NCBI GenBank assembly: GCA_030538255.1
Contig: JAUNUI010000002.1
Location: 85,193 to 149,192, forward strand
DNA from: Pelistega sp.
GTDB taxonomy: Bacteria; Pseudomonadota; Gammaproteobacteria; Burkholderiales; Burkholderiaceae_B
Reading direction: 5' to 3'
DNA: 64,000 nucleotides
Part shown: piece after piece, positions 1-8,592 of the stretch
Numbering within the stretch: the stretch's first letter is position 1
Layout: each line of letters starts with the position of its first letter
Notes under the pieces: generated by a model
Told to the model about the DNA's origin: nothing
Databases searched by the model: none
What the model saw: only the letters and a program-made list of their open reading frames with translations
Position numbers and translations under genes: made by a program

Positions 1-190
1 CCCCACCGCCGCGCCCCCCCCGCCGCCACCCGCGCCCGTTACTTCGGGGGTCAGCAACCCACTTTCTTGCTCAATCTCTTGAAAACCCTCATGCACAGGT
101 AAGCGAATTAAAAAATACAAACGCTCCTCATCAGTTTCAAAGCAAGGGCATAAACTACTTGTATCGGCGCTTATACTATGTCGCTAAAAG
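1..190 (-). pseudogene. C-terminal fragment of an AlbA_2/ATP-binding regulator
   Basis: Read on the minus strand, an open frame runs from a stop near 190 to the window edge and has no start codon. It contains FETDEERLYFLIRLPVH, a motif I recognise from the C-terminal part of AlbA_2-domain putative transcriptional regulators (ATP-binding protein family). In those proteins a Pro-Glu-Val-Thr/Gly tail often follows, and here the frame continues PEVTGAGGGG. The first 40 bases are almost pure G/C and unlike anything else in the window, so the edge may be low-quality sequence. The fragment lacks all upstream domains. It is most likely a decayed remnant, but the family assignment rests on one short motif. 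Confidence 0.45.
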
Positions 191-277
191 AGTAAACACT
201 GGGATGCGGACATTTTTACATAACCCTTTTCTCATTTCTTTACATCTATCAAAATCTCATAACGGTACCGTAACCAA

Positions 278-1075
278 TCACCCCATCCCTTCTTTAAACT
301 GACTCGGAGACAAACCTGTCAACTGTTTAAATTGTCGACTAAATGCGCTGTGGTCTGAATACCCACATAAGACCGATATCTCAGTAATTGATAAATCTTG
401 TCTCAAAAGTTCTATCGCCTTTTCAAAACGCACTTTCTGAATATACTGTGTCGGTGTCATGTGAAATAACTTCTTAAAGGTTCTATCAAATTGTGAAATC
501 GATATGTTCGCCAAATTCGCCAAGGTTTCCATGTTTAAACTTTGATCAAAATTTTGCCTGATATATCGAACAGCATTATGAATACGCTCATTTGTTTCGG
601 GTTGATTCGTTTCCTCTGAGTGAATGTCTAGGGAAACACCCACCATGCCAATTATGTGCTCTTTAACATCATAAATCGGTAGTTTATGTGTGAGACACCA
701 TCCTGGCTCACCTGTACGATAAGAGTGGAGCTCAAGCTTATCAATAATTTTATTCCCCTCTTTAAGCACAAGAAAATCTTGTTCGGTATAGCTTTCACCC
801 AACGAGGACCCAAACACATCTGTTGACGTTTGACCTAACAGCTCTTTAACGCCTCCAAAGCCACAACGTGTTGCCAACGTCTGATTAGCTAACACATATT
901 TGGCCTCTCTATCTTTCACAAAAAAGACCAAAGAAGTAATTCGATTCAACAAGGGCATAAGCAAGGAAACATGCTCAACAACGTCAATTAGACTCTGCGG
1001 CCTGAAATTATTCTGCCCATCATTTAAGTTCAGTAGGTTTAGGAGATCATCATCAATTACTTCTTTCTTACTCAT
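278..1075 (-). CDS. PAS-domain AraC-family transcriptional regulator
   Basis: A 265-aa regulator. Residues about 30-150 look like a PAS fold (FFVKDREAKYVLANQTLA and a GMVGVSLDI strand), likely a small-molecule sensor. Residues about 165-265 form an AraC HTH with two helix-turn-helix units (LANLANISISQFDRTFK and ITEISVLCGYSDHSAFSRQF). The start at 1075 is preferred over the upstream ATG at 1144 because AAAGG lies about 7 bases in front of it. It is divergent from the hydroxyproline operon, with a 161-bp shared control region, so it is inferred to activate that operon in response to hydroxyproline or an intermediate. Confidence 0.85.
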   Translation of the reverse strand: MSKKEVIDDDLLNLLNLNDGQNNFRPQSLIDVVEHVSLLMPLLNRITSLVFFVKDREAKYVLANQTLATRCGFGGVKELLGQTSTDVFGSSLGESYTEQDFLVLKEGNKIIDKLELHSYRTGEPGWCLTHKLPIYDVKEHIIGMVGVSLDIHSEETNQPETNERIHNAVRYIRQNFDQSLNMETLANLANISISQFDRTFKKLFHMTPTQYIQKVRFEKAIELLRQDLSITEISVLCGYSDHSAFSRQFKQLTGLSPSQFKEGMG

Positions 1076-1088
1076 GGTATACCTTTCT

Positions 1089-1155
1089 AAATTAGCGAGC
1101 TCAGTAATATACCTAACTAGGAATAACCCTAGAATTAGGGCCACTATGCTAATTT
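1089..1155. promoter_or_regulatory. Divergent control region with inverted repeats
   Basis: The spacer between the AraC-type regulator and the epimerase gene contains two inverted repeats. AAATTAGC at 1089-1096 is mirrored by GCTAATTT at 1148-1155. Between them CCCTA at 1127-1131 and TAGGG at 1136-1140 form a compact palindrome. Such elements are candidates for regulator binding or promoter architecture; the assignment is inference from position and symmetry only. Confidence 0.35.
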
Positions 1156-1236
1156 GCGCATCCTATTTCAAAAATTCATCAAGACAGTATTTAGCCTTTC
1201 CTTCAGTATTGAGTCTACCCAATATCTTATTTAGAC

Positions 1237-2199
1237 ATGAGCAGAACAATGACTGAACGTTATACAAAAATTCGCATCATAGACTCCCACACAGAAGGCG
1301 AGCCCACACGCTTAGTATACGAAGGTTTCCCTGATTTAGGCGATGGTTCTATTCAAGAGAAATTGCAACAATTAAAAATGCATCACGATCAATGGCGTAA
1401 AGCGGTAATTCTTGAACCACGTGGTAATGATATCTTAGTAGGTGCTTTATTATGCAAACCATCGAAACCAGAAGCAACCGCTGCTGTTATATTTTTTAAT
1501 AATTCTGGTTACTTAGGTATGTGTGGACACGGCACAATTGGTCTAATGGCTTCCCTACATTACCTCGGCAAGGTTGAGCCTGGCGAACACCTTATTGAAA
1601 CCCCTGTTGGTGATGTTCGTTGTACGATTTTTAATGATGGCAGCGTGGGCATACAAAATATCGTCTCATACCGCTATAAAAAAACCATCTCTATTGATGT
1701 ACCAGAATTAGGAACAGTCACAGGCGACATTGCTTGGGGCGGAAACTGGTTTTTCTTAGTCAGTCAAAAATTTATTGATATTAATCTTGCTAATGTATCT
1801 GAACTCACCACTATTAGTTCAACTATTAAGCAAGCATTACAGGCCAACAACATCACGGGCAAAGATGGTGCCGAAATTGATCATATCGAACTCTTTCAAG
1901 ATCATCCTACCGCTGACAGCCAAAGCTTTGTACTTTGTCCAGGCAACGCTTATGACCGCTCTCCTTGCGGCACAGGCACCAGCGCTAAATTAGCTTGTTT
2001 GGCTGCTGATGGTGTTTTAGCACCTGAGACGGTCTGGCATCAGGCTAGCGTAATTGGTAGTGAGTTCCAAGCCTCTTATAAGCATACACCTGAGCAACAG
2101 GGCATTATTCCTTTTATTAGAGGGAAGGCCTATATCTGTGCTGAAAATACTTTAATAATTGATGATAAAGATCCGTTCAAATGGGGGATTGTTGCTTAA
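1237..2199 (+). CDS. lhpA: 4-hydroxyproline 2-epimerase (proline racemase family)
   Basis: A 320-aa proline racemase-family enzyme. It should interconvert trans-4-hydroxy-L-proline and cis-4-hydroxy-D-proline without cofactor, using two cysteines as acid and base. Both are present: Cys96 in MCGHG and Cys244 in SPCGTGTSA. The second Cys distinguishes racemases/epimerases from trans-3-hydroxyproline dehydratases, which carry Thr there. The length is normal. The start at 1237 has no clear ribosome binding site and an in-frame ATG at 1249 is an alternative. It is the first gene of a four-enzyme plus transporter operon, which supports the hydroxyproline assignment over proline racemase. Confidence 0.88.
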   Translation: MSRTMTERYTKIRIIDSHTEGEPTRLVYEGFPDLGDGSIQEKLQQLKMHHDQWRKAVILEPRGNDILVGALLCKPSKPEATAAVIFFNNSGYLGMCGHGTIGLMASLHYLGKVEPGEHLIETPVGDVRCTIFNDGSVGIQNIVSYRYKKTISIDVPELGTVTGDIAWGGNWFFLVSQKFIDINLANVSELTTISSTIKQALQANNITGKDGAEIDHIELFQDHPTADSQSFVLCPGNAYDRSPCGTGTSAKLACLAADGVLAPETVWHQASVIGSEFQASYKHTPEQQGIIPFIRGKAYICAENTLIIDDKDPFKWGIVA

Positions 2200-2242
2200 G
2201 CGAACAGCAATCTAGTCTGATAAATATGATAAAGAGCACAGA

Positions 2243-3493
2243 ATGTCGAATGAGATAAAGCCAGTAGTTGTTATTGGTGGTGGAATTATTGGCTTGAGTA
2301 TTGCATTAAGCCTACAAAGCAAAGGAGTTAAAGTAACACTCCTAGAACGCCAAGAAGTAGGCAAAGGCGCCTCTTGGGGTAATGCTGGTCATCTGGCAAC
2401 GGAGCAAGTTTTCCCTGTTGCTGATCCTAGTGTTCTTAAATCAATACCGAGTATGTTGCTGGACCCCTTAGGTCCTTTACGTTTGGATTGGCGATACTTA
2501 CACAAAATTACACCATGGCTACTGCGTTTGTTAGCGAATATGCGCAGTGCTCCCTACCAAAAAATCCACCAAGCGCTATTAAGACTCAACGCACAAAGCC
2601 TTAATACGTGGGAGCACTTTGCAAAAACTTGGGATCTATCACCATGGATAAAAATCAATGGTTCTTTACTAGTGGCTGAGCATGAGAGCACTGCACTGAC
2701 ACTAAAAAAGCACGGCGCTTACTTAAAGTCTATTGGTGTTAACAATCAATGGTTGTCCTACGATGAATTACATGAACGAGAGCCCGCTCTCGCTGAGACA
2801 CAAATTGGTGCTCTATTTTATCCTGATACAGGCCATATTATTGATTTGGAAGCAGTCATACAGCAGCTATTACACCAATTTCAAGCGCTGGGTGGTAATG
2901 TCGTCCAAGCTTGCCATGTAAGGGTAGCTCATAAAGTATCTGAGCAATCATTCAAGTTGCAAACTTCTCAAGGTGAAATGTTTTGCCAGCAAATTATCAT
3001 TGCTGCTGGCGCCTATTCTAAAGAACTTACAAAACAGCTAACAGGGGTTTCTGTACCTCTTGAAACTGAACGAGGTTATCACTTAATGCTACCGCAAGAA
3101 AAAAGTCGACTTGCAATCCCAGTATCGAGTGCTGATCGCCGCTTTATTATGACACCCATGAATAATGGACTGCGACTCGCTGGAACAGTTGAATACGCAG
3201 GGTTAAATTTGCCCGCCAATATGAAAAGGGCACAAAATTTCATTCCCTTAGCGCAAGCTATGTTTAAAGAACCATTACAGCAGGACGGGGCTGCAGAATG
3301 GATGGGATTTAGACCCACCATTTCTGATTCTCTACCTGTTATCGACAAGGTTGAAGACGTCTATCTCGCTTTTGGACATCAGCATCTTGGCCTAACACAT
3401 GCAGCAATCACTTCGCAACTGATCACTGCAATGTATTTCAATGAGCCGACCGTCATTGAAACCTCGGCTTATCAATTAAACCGTTTTAAATAA
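2243..3493 (+). CDS. FAD-dependent D-amino-acid (cis-4-hydroxy-D-proline) dehydrogenase
   Basis: A 416-aa DadA/DAO-type flavoprotein. The N terminus holds the FAD-binding GGGIIGLSIALSL (GxGxxG) followed by an acidic residue after the second strand (LLERQ). A GFRPTISDSLPVI region and a C-terminal FGHQHLGLTHA segment are typical of the family. In this operon it most likely oxidises cis-4-hydroxy-D-proline to delta-1-pyrroline-4-hydroxy-2-carboxylate, passing electrons to the respiratory chain. It follows the epimerase by 43 bp. It resembles the single-subunit type rather than a heteromeric dehydrogenase, since no small Fe-S subunit genes are adjacent. Substrate is inferred from the neighbours. 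Confidence 0.82.
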   Translation: MSNEIKPVVVIGGGIIGLSIALSLQSKGVKVTLLERQEVGKGASWGNAGHLATEQVFPVADPSVLKSIPSMLLDPLGPLRLDWRYLHKITPWLLRLLANMRSAPYQKIHQALLRLNAQSLNTWEHFAKTWDLSPWIKINGSLLVAEHESTALTLKKHGAYLKSIGVNNQWLSYDELHEREPALAETQIGALFYPDTGHIIDLEAVIQQLLHQFQALGGNVVQACHVRVAHKVSEQSFKLQTSQGEMFCQQIIIAAGAYSKELTKQLTGVSVPLETERGYHLMLPQEKSRLAIPVSSADRRFIMTPMNNGLRLAGTVEYAGLNLPANMKRAQNFIPLAQAMFKEPLQQDGAAEWMGFRPTISDSLPVIDKVEDVYLAFGHQHLGLTHAAITSQLITAMYFNEPTVIETSAYQLNRFK

Positions 3494-3519
3494 ATTACCT
3501 ATATACGAGGAGTATCACA

Positions 3520-4386
3520 ATGAATTTACATGGCATTTTAGTCCCAATGGTCACCCCTTTTTCTGCTGACAAACAACTTGACCTTCCTGCTTTAGAACAA
3601 ATTACTGAAGCATTTATTGAGAAAGGTGTATCAGGCCTAGTCGTATGTGGCACAACTGGAGAGTATTACACACTCTCAGAAGCTGAGCGTGAATTAGTAC
3701 TCAAAACCGTAGCCACATTAGCGAAGGGACGAGTGAGTTTAGTCGCGGGCATTAACGATCTTTCTACAGAGGGCGCTATTCAACGTGCCAAACAAGCGGA
3801 ACAACTTGGCTATGAAGGATTAATGTTAGCTCCACCCGCCTATAGCTTACCAAGCCAAGAAGGTATTATTGCGCACTATGAGGAAGTTGCAAAGAATACT
3901 TCTCTACCTATTATTATGTATAACTTCCCTGCTCGCATTGGTGTTGAGATTGAGTTTGATACCGTTGCTCACTTATCTAAAAACCCACGTATTGTTGCTA
4001 TCAAAGAAAGTAGCGGGGACTTTAGCCGAGCATTGCGCTTAATGCAAGCCAATTTCAAGGACTTTGAAGTGGTATGTGGTTGTGATGATCAACCTGTTGA
4101 TTTCTTTTTCTGGGGTGCAAAAAGCTGGATCAGCGGTGCGGCCAATGTCCTACCTGAAGAGCAAGTCGCTTTATTTAATGCTTCACAAGAAGGTGACTGG
4201 ACTAAAGCACGAGGTATCATGACCAAAATGTACCCTGCCATCCAATCAATGGAAAGTGGTAATTACAATCAAAAAGCCAAACTTGGTTGTCTAAAAGGAC
4301 AAGCGAAAGTAGGAACGGTTCGCTTACCACTAGCGCAGATGTCGGACGCTGAGCAACGAGACTTTTTATCATTACTTAATTTCTAG
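3520..4386 (+). CDS. lhpC: Delta-1-pyrroline-4-hydroxy-2-carboxylate deaminase (DapA family)
   Basis: A 288-aa (beta/alpha)8 aldolase of the dihydrodipicolinate synthase/N-acetylneuraminate lyase family. It has GTTGE at 44-48, catalytic Tyr134 in YNFPAR and Schiff-base Lys162 in AIKESSGD. Family members in hydroxyproline operons deaminate and dehydrate delta-1-pyrroline-4-hydroxy-2-carboxylate to 2,5-dioxopentanoate. A genuine lysine-biosynthetic DapA is unlikely here because the gene sits between the D-amino-acid dehydrogenase and an aldehyde dehydrogenase. A clear ribosome binding site (GAGGAG) precedes the ATG. Substrate is inferred from context. Confidence 0.82.
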   Translation: MNLHGILVPMVTPFSADKQLDLPALEQITEAFIEKGVSGLVVCGTTGEYYTLSEAERELVLKTVATLAKGRVSLVAGINDLSTEGAIQRAKQAEQLGYEGLMLAPPAYSLPSQEGIIAHYEEVAKNTSLPIIMYNFPARIGVEIEFDTVAHLSKNPRIVAIKESSGDFSRALRLMQANFKDFEVVCGCDDQPVDFFFWGAKSWISGAANVLPEEQVALFNASQEGDWTKARGIMTKMYPAIQSMESGNYNQKAKLGCLKGQAKVGTVRLPLAQMSDAEQRDFLSLLNF

Positions 4387-4394
4387 GAGTCCTT

Positions 4395-5876
4395 ATGAAA
4401 ATCGCTAAGGAAACTATTTTCGAACAAGCAAAACAAGGCAAATTATGGGCTGGACACTTGGTTCTTAACCATACTGAGACAGATAGAAAGCTAGAAAACA
4501 GAACGCCTATCGATAATAGCTTGATCGGATATATTGCCGATGGAGAAGCAGCTGATATTGATGCGGCCGTTACAGTTGCTCGACAAAGTTTTGAGTCTGG
4601 TGAATGGAGCCGCTTATCACCAGCAGAGCGCAAGGCAGTTATGCTGCGTTGGGCAGATCTCCTTAAGGTACATGCTGAAGAGCTAGCTGCATTAGATTGT
4701 ATTGATGCAGGCAAGCCCATCAGTGAATGCTTAAATACTGATATGCCTGCAACTATTGAAACCTTTTATTGGTATGCCGAAGCTATTGATAAGATTTTCG
4801 GCAAGGTTTCACCAACTGGCACCGACACCTTAGGCATTATTATCAAAGAACCAATCGGTGTAGTGGGTGTCGTTTTGCCTTGGAACTTCCCTGCTCAAAT
4901 GTTTGCATGGAAAGTTGCCCCTGCTCTCGCTACAGGTAACGCAGTTATCGTGAAACCAGCCGAACTCACCTCATTAAGTGCCTATCGAATGGTTCAATTA
5001 GCTTATGAAGCTGGCGTACCTAAAGGGACCTTGAGCTTAGTCTGCGGCCTAGGCGAAAAGGTCGGTGAGGCCTTAGGCAGACATCATGATGTCGATATGG
5101 TGTCGTTTACTGGCTCAACTGAAGTAGGTCGCTACTTTTTAAAATACTCTGCAGAAAGTAATTTAAAAGAGATTGTGCTCGAATGTGGTGGCAAAAGTCC
5201 TCAAATCGTTTTTGCTGATGCAGATATTGATGCTGCCATTCCTTCCATTCTTGCGGCAGCATTTTGGAACATGAGTGAAAACTGCAGTTGCGGCTCACGC
5301 TTACTAGTTGATGCATCAATTAAAGATAAATTATTGCCTAAATTAGTTAACGCACTTGCTGAGTGGAAACTTGGCAATCCCCTAGAAAGTGATGTCATGC
5401 TTGGCCCAATGGTTGAAGAAGCTCATTTCAAAAAAGTTAAATCCTTTATTGATAAAACACGTTCTGAAGGCGGCAATTTAGTGAGCGGAGGCAAAGTCCT
5501 CAATGATCTCGGTAGTGGTTGGTATATTGAACCAACAATTTTTGATAATGTTACCCCTGAGATGACGCTTTTCCAAGAAGAGGTTTTTGGTCCTGTGCTA
5601 GCAGTAACAACGTTTACCACCGAAGCTGAAGCTATTCAGCTAGCTAATAATACCAACTACGGTTTAGCATCATCCTTCTATACCAATGATATTAAAAGAG
5701 CGCACCGAGTATCCAAGGCAATCAAAGCGGGAACCGTTTCTATTAATGGCTTCTCTGAAGGTGACATTACCGCTCCATTCGGTGGTTATAAACAGTCTGG
5801 TTTCGGAGGGCGTGATAAAGGTTTAGAAGCACTGGAGCAATACGTTCAAACAAAAACCATTTGGTATATCAATTAA
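4395..5876 (+). CDS. Aldehyde dehydrogenase, probable 2,5-dioxopentanoate dehydrogenase
   Basis: A 493-aa NAD(P)-dependent aldehyde dehydrogenase of full length. Key residues are visible: Asn164 in PWNFP, Lys187 in VKPAE, Glu263 in LECGGKSP and Cys297 in SENCSCGSR. In this operon it would oxidise alpha-ketoglutarate semialdehyde to 2-oxoglutarate, the last step of hydroxyproline catabolism. By sequence it also resembles PuuC-type gamma-aminobutyraldehyde dehydrogenases, so a broader semialdehyde range is possible. The start is 8 bp after the deaminase stop, with TAGGAG as ribosome binding site. The second Cys two residues after the catalytic one (Cys299) replaces the Ala or Ile more usual there. 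Confidence 0.85.
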   Translation: MKIAKETIFEQAKQGKLWAGHLVLNHTETDRKLENRTPIDNSLIGYIADGEAADIDAAVTVARQSFESGEWSRLSPAERKAVMLRWADLLKVHAEELAALDCIDAGKPISECLNTDMPATIETFYWYAEAIDKIFGKVSPTGTDTLGIIIKEPIGVVGVVLPWNFPAQMFAWKVAPALATGNAVIVKPAELTSLSAYRMVQLAYEAGVPKGTLSLVCGLGEKVGEALGRHHDVDMVSFTGSTEVGRYFLKYSAESNLKEIVLECGGKSPQIVFADADIDAAIPSILAAAFWNMSENCSCGSRLLVDASIKDKLLPKLVNALAEWKLGNPLESDVMLGPMVEEAHFKKVKSFIDKTRSEGGNLVSGGKVLNDLGSGWYIEPTIFDNVTPEMTLFQEEVFGPVLAVTTFTTEAEAIQLANNTNYGLASSFYTNDIKRAHRVSKAIKAGTVSINGFSEGDITAPFGGYKQSGFGGRDKGLEALEQYVQTKTIWYIN

Positions 5877-5880
5877 ATAA

Positions 5881-5953
5881 ACTCCCCCTGAATAATTAAA
5901 TTAGATAAATGATAGGAGATCGCCATTTTGGCGTTCTCCCAGGGGGATTTTTT
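5881..5953 (+). terminator. Nested hairpin with T-tract between the dehydrogenase and the symporter
   Basis: CCCCCTG at 5884-5890 pairs perfectly with CAGGGGG at 5940-5946, followed directly by a T-tract at 5948-5953. Inside the loop a second hairpin pairs 5915-5924 with 5930-5939 (GGAGATCGCC and GGCGTTCTCC, one mismatch). This has the shape of an intrinsic terminator or attenuator that would set symporter expression below, or separate it from, the enzymes. Whether it is conditional is unknown. Confidence 0.6.
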
Positions 5954-5985
5954 CTCGAAATCCACAAAACAAAGGAGTAGTGTTC

Positions 5986-7443
5986 ATGGAGCAAGTAGTA
6001 AACACAATCGTGGGTTATATATGGAGTAACGCTTTAGTGTACTTAGCGCTAGGTGTTGGCTTATATTTCACCATCATTACTAAAGGTGTGCAGTTCCGAT
6101 ATATTGCAGAAATGATTCGCCTATTGCGAGAGCGTAAAGAATCATCGGAAGGCGTATCGTCCTTTCAGGCTTTTTGTATGGCATTATCTGGTCGCGTGGG
6201 TGTCGGCAATATTGCTGGCGTCGCTACTGCCATTGCTGCGGGCGGTCCAGGCGCTGTATTTTGGATGATTGTCATGGCACTTTTAGGTGGTGCCAGTGCC
6301 TTTATTGAATCCACTTTAGCTCAACTATACAAAGAAAAAGCAGACGGACAATATCGTGGAGGTTCTCCACATTATATTGAGAAGGGTTTAAAACTCAAAT
6401 CATTCGCTATGTTTGTGGCGCTAGTCATCGGTCTTTCTTATGGTGTTTTAGTACCAGGCATCCAAGCCAATACTATCGCTGATTCATTTTCGAATGCTTT
6501 TGACCTACCCAGTTATGTAACAGGTATTATTGTTGTAGCCTTACTGGGCGTGATTATTTTTGGTGGCGTTAAACGAATCGCTCGTGTTGCCGATAAAGTT
6601 GTTCCCATCATGGCGATTGCGTATGTTATCTTGATGGTCATCATCCTGGGGACGAATATTTCTGAAATTCCAAGCATGGTATCGCTAATTATCAAGAGTG
6701 CCTTCGGCTTAGATCCAATTTTTGGTGGTATTGTCGGTACATCTATCGCTTGGGGTGTACGCCGTGCAGTATTCTCTAATGTTGCCGGTGCTGGTGAAGC
6801 CACATTCAGCTCTGCAGCAGCCGAGGTATCGCATCCAGCCAAGCAAGGTTTAGTGCAAGGTTTCTCAGTTTATATTGATACCGTTGTTGTATGTACTGCT
6901 ACTGCACTGATGATTTTAATTACAGGCATGTACAACGTTATCCCCAATGGCGTGGGTGCTCCGTTAGTTGAAAACATTCCTGGCATTGTTGCGGGAACAG
7001 CTTATACACAAGCAGCAGTCTCTACGGTCTTTGAAAGCTATGGCAGTTCATTTGTTGCTATCGCCATTTTTCTATTTGCTTTCACTACCTTAATGGCCTA
7101 CTACTATATTGCTGAAACGACCATTGTTTATTTAGACGAAAAGCTACGCTACCCTATCTTAAAACTTGCATTAAAAATTGTTTTCCTGGCTGTGGTATTT
7201 ATTGGCAGTATCCAATCGGTTAGTTTAATGTGGAGCTTAGGTGATATTGGTTTCGGCAGTATGTGTTACTTAAACTTCATCGCTATTGTGCTTCTCAGCA
7301 AACCAGCTCTAAAAGTACTTAAAGATTATGACCGACAAAAGAAAGCAGGCCTAGACCCAGTGTTCGATCCACGTGTTGCAGGTGTTGAAAATGCTGATTT
7401 TTGGATTGAATACAGTGACAAGCATAAACAAAACAACTACTAA
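5986..7443 (+). CDS. AGCS-family sodium:amino acid symporter
   Basis: A 485-aa inner-membrane carrier of the alanine/glycine:cation symporter family. It has about ten hydrophobic segments and family signatures such as GRVGVGNIAGVATAIAAGGPGA near residue 70 and the NVAGAGEATFSSAAAE segment. The start at 5986 is chosen because AAAGGAG lies 8 bp upstream; a GTG at 5980 is too close. The location at the end of the hydroxyproline operon suggests it imports hydroxyproline or a related imino acid, although characterised family members mostly take alanine or glycine. The preceding nested hairpin may tune its expression. Confidence 0.85.
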   Translation: MEQVVNTIVGYIWSNALVYLALGVGLYFTIITKGVQFRYIAEMIRLLRERKESSEGVSSFQAFCMALSGRVGVGNIAGVATAIAAGGPGAVFWMIVMALLGGASAFIESTLAQLYKEKADGQYRGGSPHYIEKGLKLKSFAMFVALVIGLSYGVLVPGIQANTIADSFSNAFDLPSYVTGIIVVALLGVIIFGGVKRIARVADKVVPIMAIAYVILMVIILGTNISEIPSMVSLIIKSAFGLDPIFGGIVGTSIAWGVRRAVFSNVAGAGEATFSSAAAEVSHPAKQGLVQGFSVYIDTVVVCTATALMILITGMYNVIPNGVGAPLVENIPGIVAGTAYTQAAVSTVFESYGSSFVAIAIFLFAFTTLMAYYYIAETTIVYLDEKLRYPILKLALKIVFLAVVFIGSIQSVSLMWSLGDIGFGSMCYLNFIAIVLLSKPALKVLKDYDRQKKAGLDPVFDPRVAGVENADFWIEYSDKHKQNNY

Positions 7444-7474
7444 TATTACATCCAAGTAAGTTGTTATACTGCCC

Positions 7475-7515
7475 CCCGAAACTAACTTTTATTAAGCTTA
7501 GTTTCGGGTTTTCTT
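7475..7515 (+). terminator. Intrinsic terminator of the hydroxyproline operon
   Basis: CCCGAAACTAA at 7475-7485 pairs perfectly with TTAGTTTCGGG at 7498-7508, followed by TTTTCTT. It lies 30 bp after the symporter stop. Confidence 0.85.
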
Positions 7516-7593
7516 AAATAATTAATTGTCTATAACGACTTATAAACCTCGCCTTATACCTTATATATAAACAAGTACGATTTACTTCTGCTC

Positions 7594-8589
7594 TCACAAT
7601 ACTAGACAGTCAAGCTCCTGCATATTGAACACACGATCAAAAACCCTCTCCAATTCAGTCTCTTCGATATCCTGACAAATAAAGACCACCTGATTGTTGA
7701 ACGCATGATTTTCATTAAGGAGCTGTGGATTACTAAAAATATAACCAACACTTTGCATTAATACTGTACCCACACCTCTTATGCTGAAAATACATTTAGA
7801 TCGTAACAGCCGTTCTGACAACATGAAACTTAAATCTTCAATTTTTTCTGCTATATCAGTCAAATCATAACTGCCAGGGTAAGTTTTGCTAAAGATTTTA
7901 ATATTAGGATGCTGATAAGCAAACCTCTTCGGCATCAGAAACAATAACTCATGCGCATTATTAATGCTATAGCCAACTTGTCGAGAAAATAAATTTTCTA
8001 GTACAGACGATCTGTCATTTGATATATATAATTCCGCTAATGGGTTAATAGCTCTTACTGCCGAAATCATTGAATCTAGAGGGCTTGAGAGCGGAATATC
8101 TAATTTATTGAATACGATTCTCTGTGCTGAAGCAAGTTGCGTAGCTGCTTCAGCTGAATGATTTATGCGTTCTACCCCATTTAGCTGATCAAAAACACAC
8201 ACCACTTGGATATTTAAGTTTAGTCTACGTAACTCAGAGTTTAAAAGAGGAGATACAATACTAATTGGTTTGGATAAACCGCTAGTTTCAATAATAATCT
8301 TTTCAAGCGGTTTACTATCTAATTCATACTTAGCATCAAGAAGTTCCATTACCGTATCGACTACATCACTTTGTAAAGTACAGCATAAGCAGCCCGATGG
8401 TAAACGCTTAATCGGCTTATCAACTTGCGCATTATGTACAAGCTCTCCATCAATATCGATGCTACCAGCCTCATTCACAATAATACCTACTTGCTCATCA
8501 GGATACTGCCTTAACCAATCCAATAATAGTGTCGTTTTTCCGCTCCCTAAGAAACCAGATAAAATTACAATATCCAAACTAGTAGACAT
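7594..8589 (-). CDS. G3E/COG0523 GTPase (CobW/P47K family) metallochaperone
   Basis: A 331-aa GTPase with Walker A GFLGSGKTT (12-20), the metal-binding CxCC motif CLCC at 67-70, a switch-like ETSGLSKP segment and a NKLD guanine-specificity motif at 161-164. A C-terminal CobW-C-like domain follows. COG0523 proteins deliver metals (Zn, Co, Fe) to client enzymes. The ATG lies 3 bp after the stop of the amidohydrolase gene, so the two are translationally coupled, which points to that hydrolase as the client. Known zinc-responsive family members sit near Zur sites; none was recognised here. Confidence 0.87.
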   Translation of the reverse strand: MSTSLDIVILSGFLGSGKTTLLLDWLRQYPDEQVGIIVNEAGSIDIDGELVHNAQVDKPIKRLPSGCLCCTLQSDVVDTVMELLDAKYELDSKPLEKIIIETSGLSKPISIVSPLLNSELRRLNLNIQVVCVFDQLNGVERINHSAEAATQLASAQRIVFNKLDIPLSSPLDSMISAVRAINPLAELYISNDRSSVLENLFSRQVGYSINNAHELLFLMPKRFAYQHPNIKIFSKTYPGSYDLTDIAEKIEDLSFMLSERLLRSKCIFSIRGVGTVLMQSVGYIFSNPQLLNENHAFNNQVVFICQDIEETELERVFDRVFNMQELDCLVL

Positions 8590-8592
8590 ACT

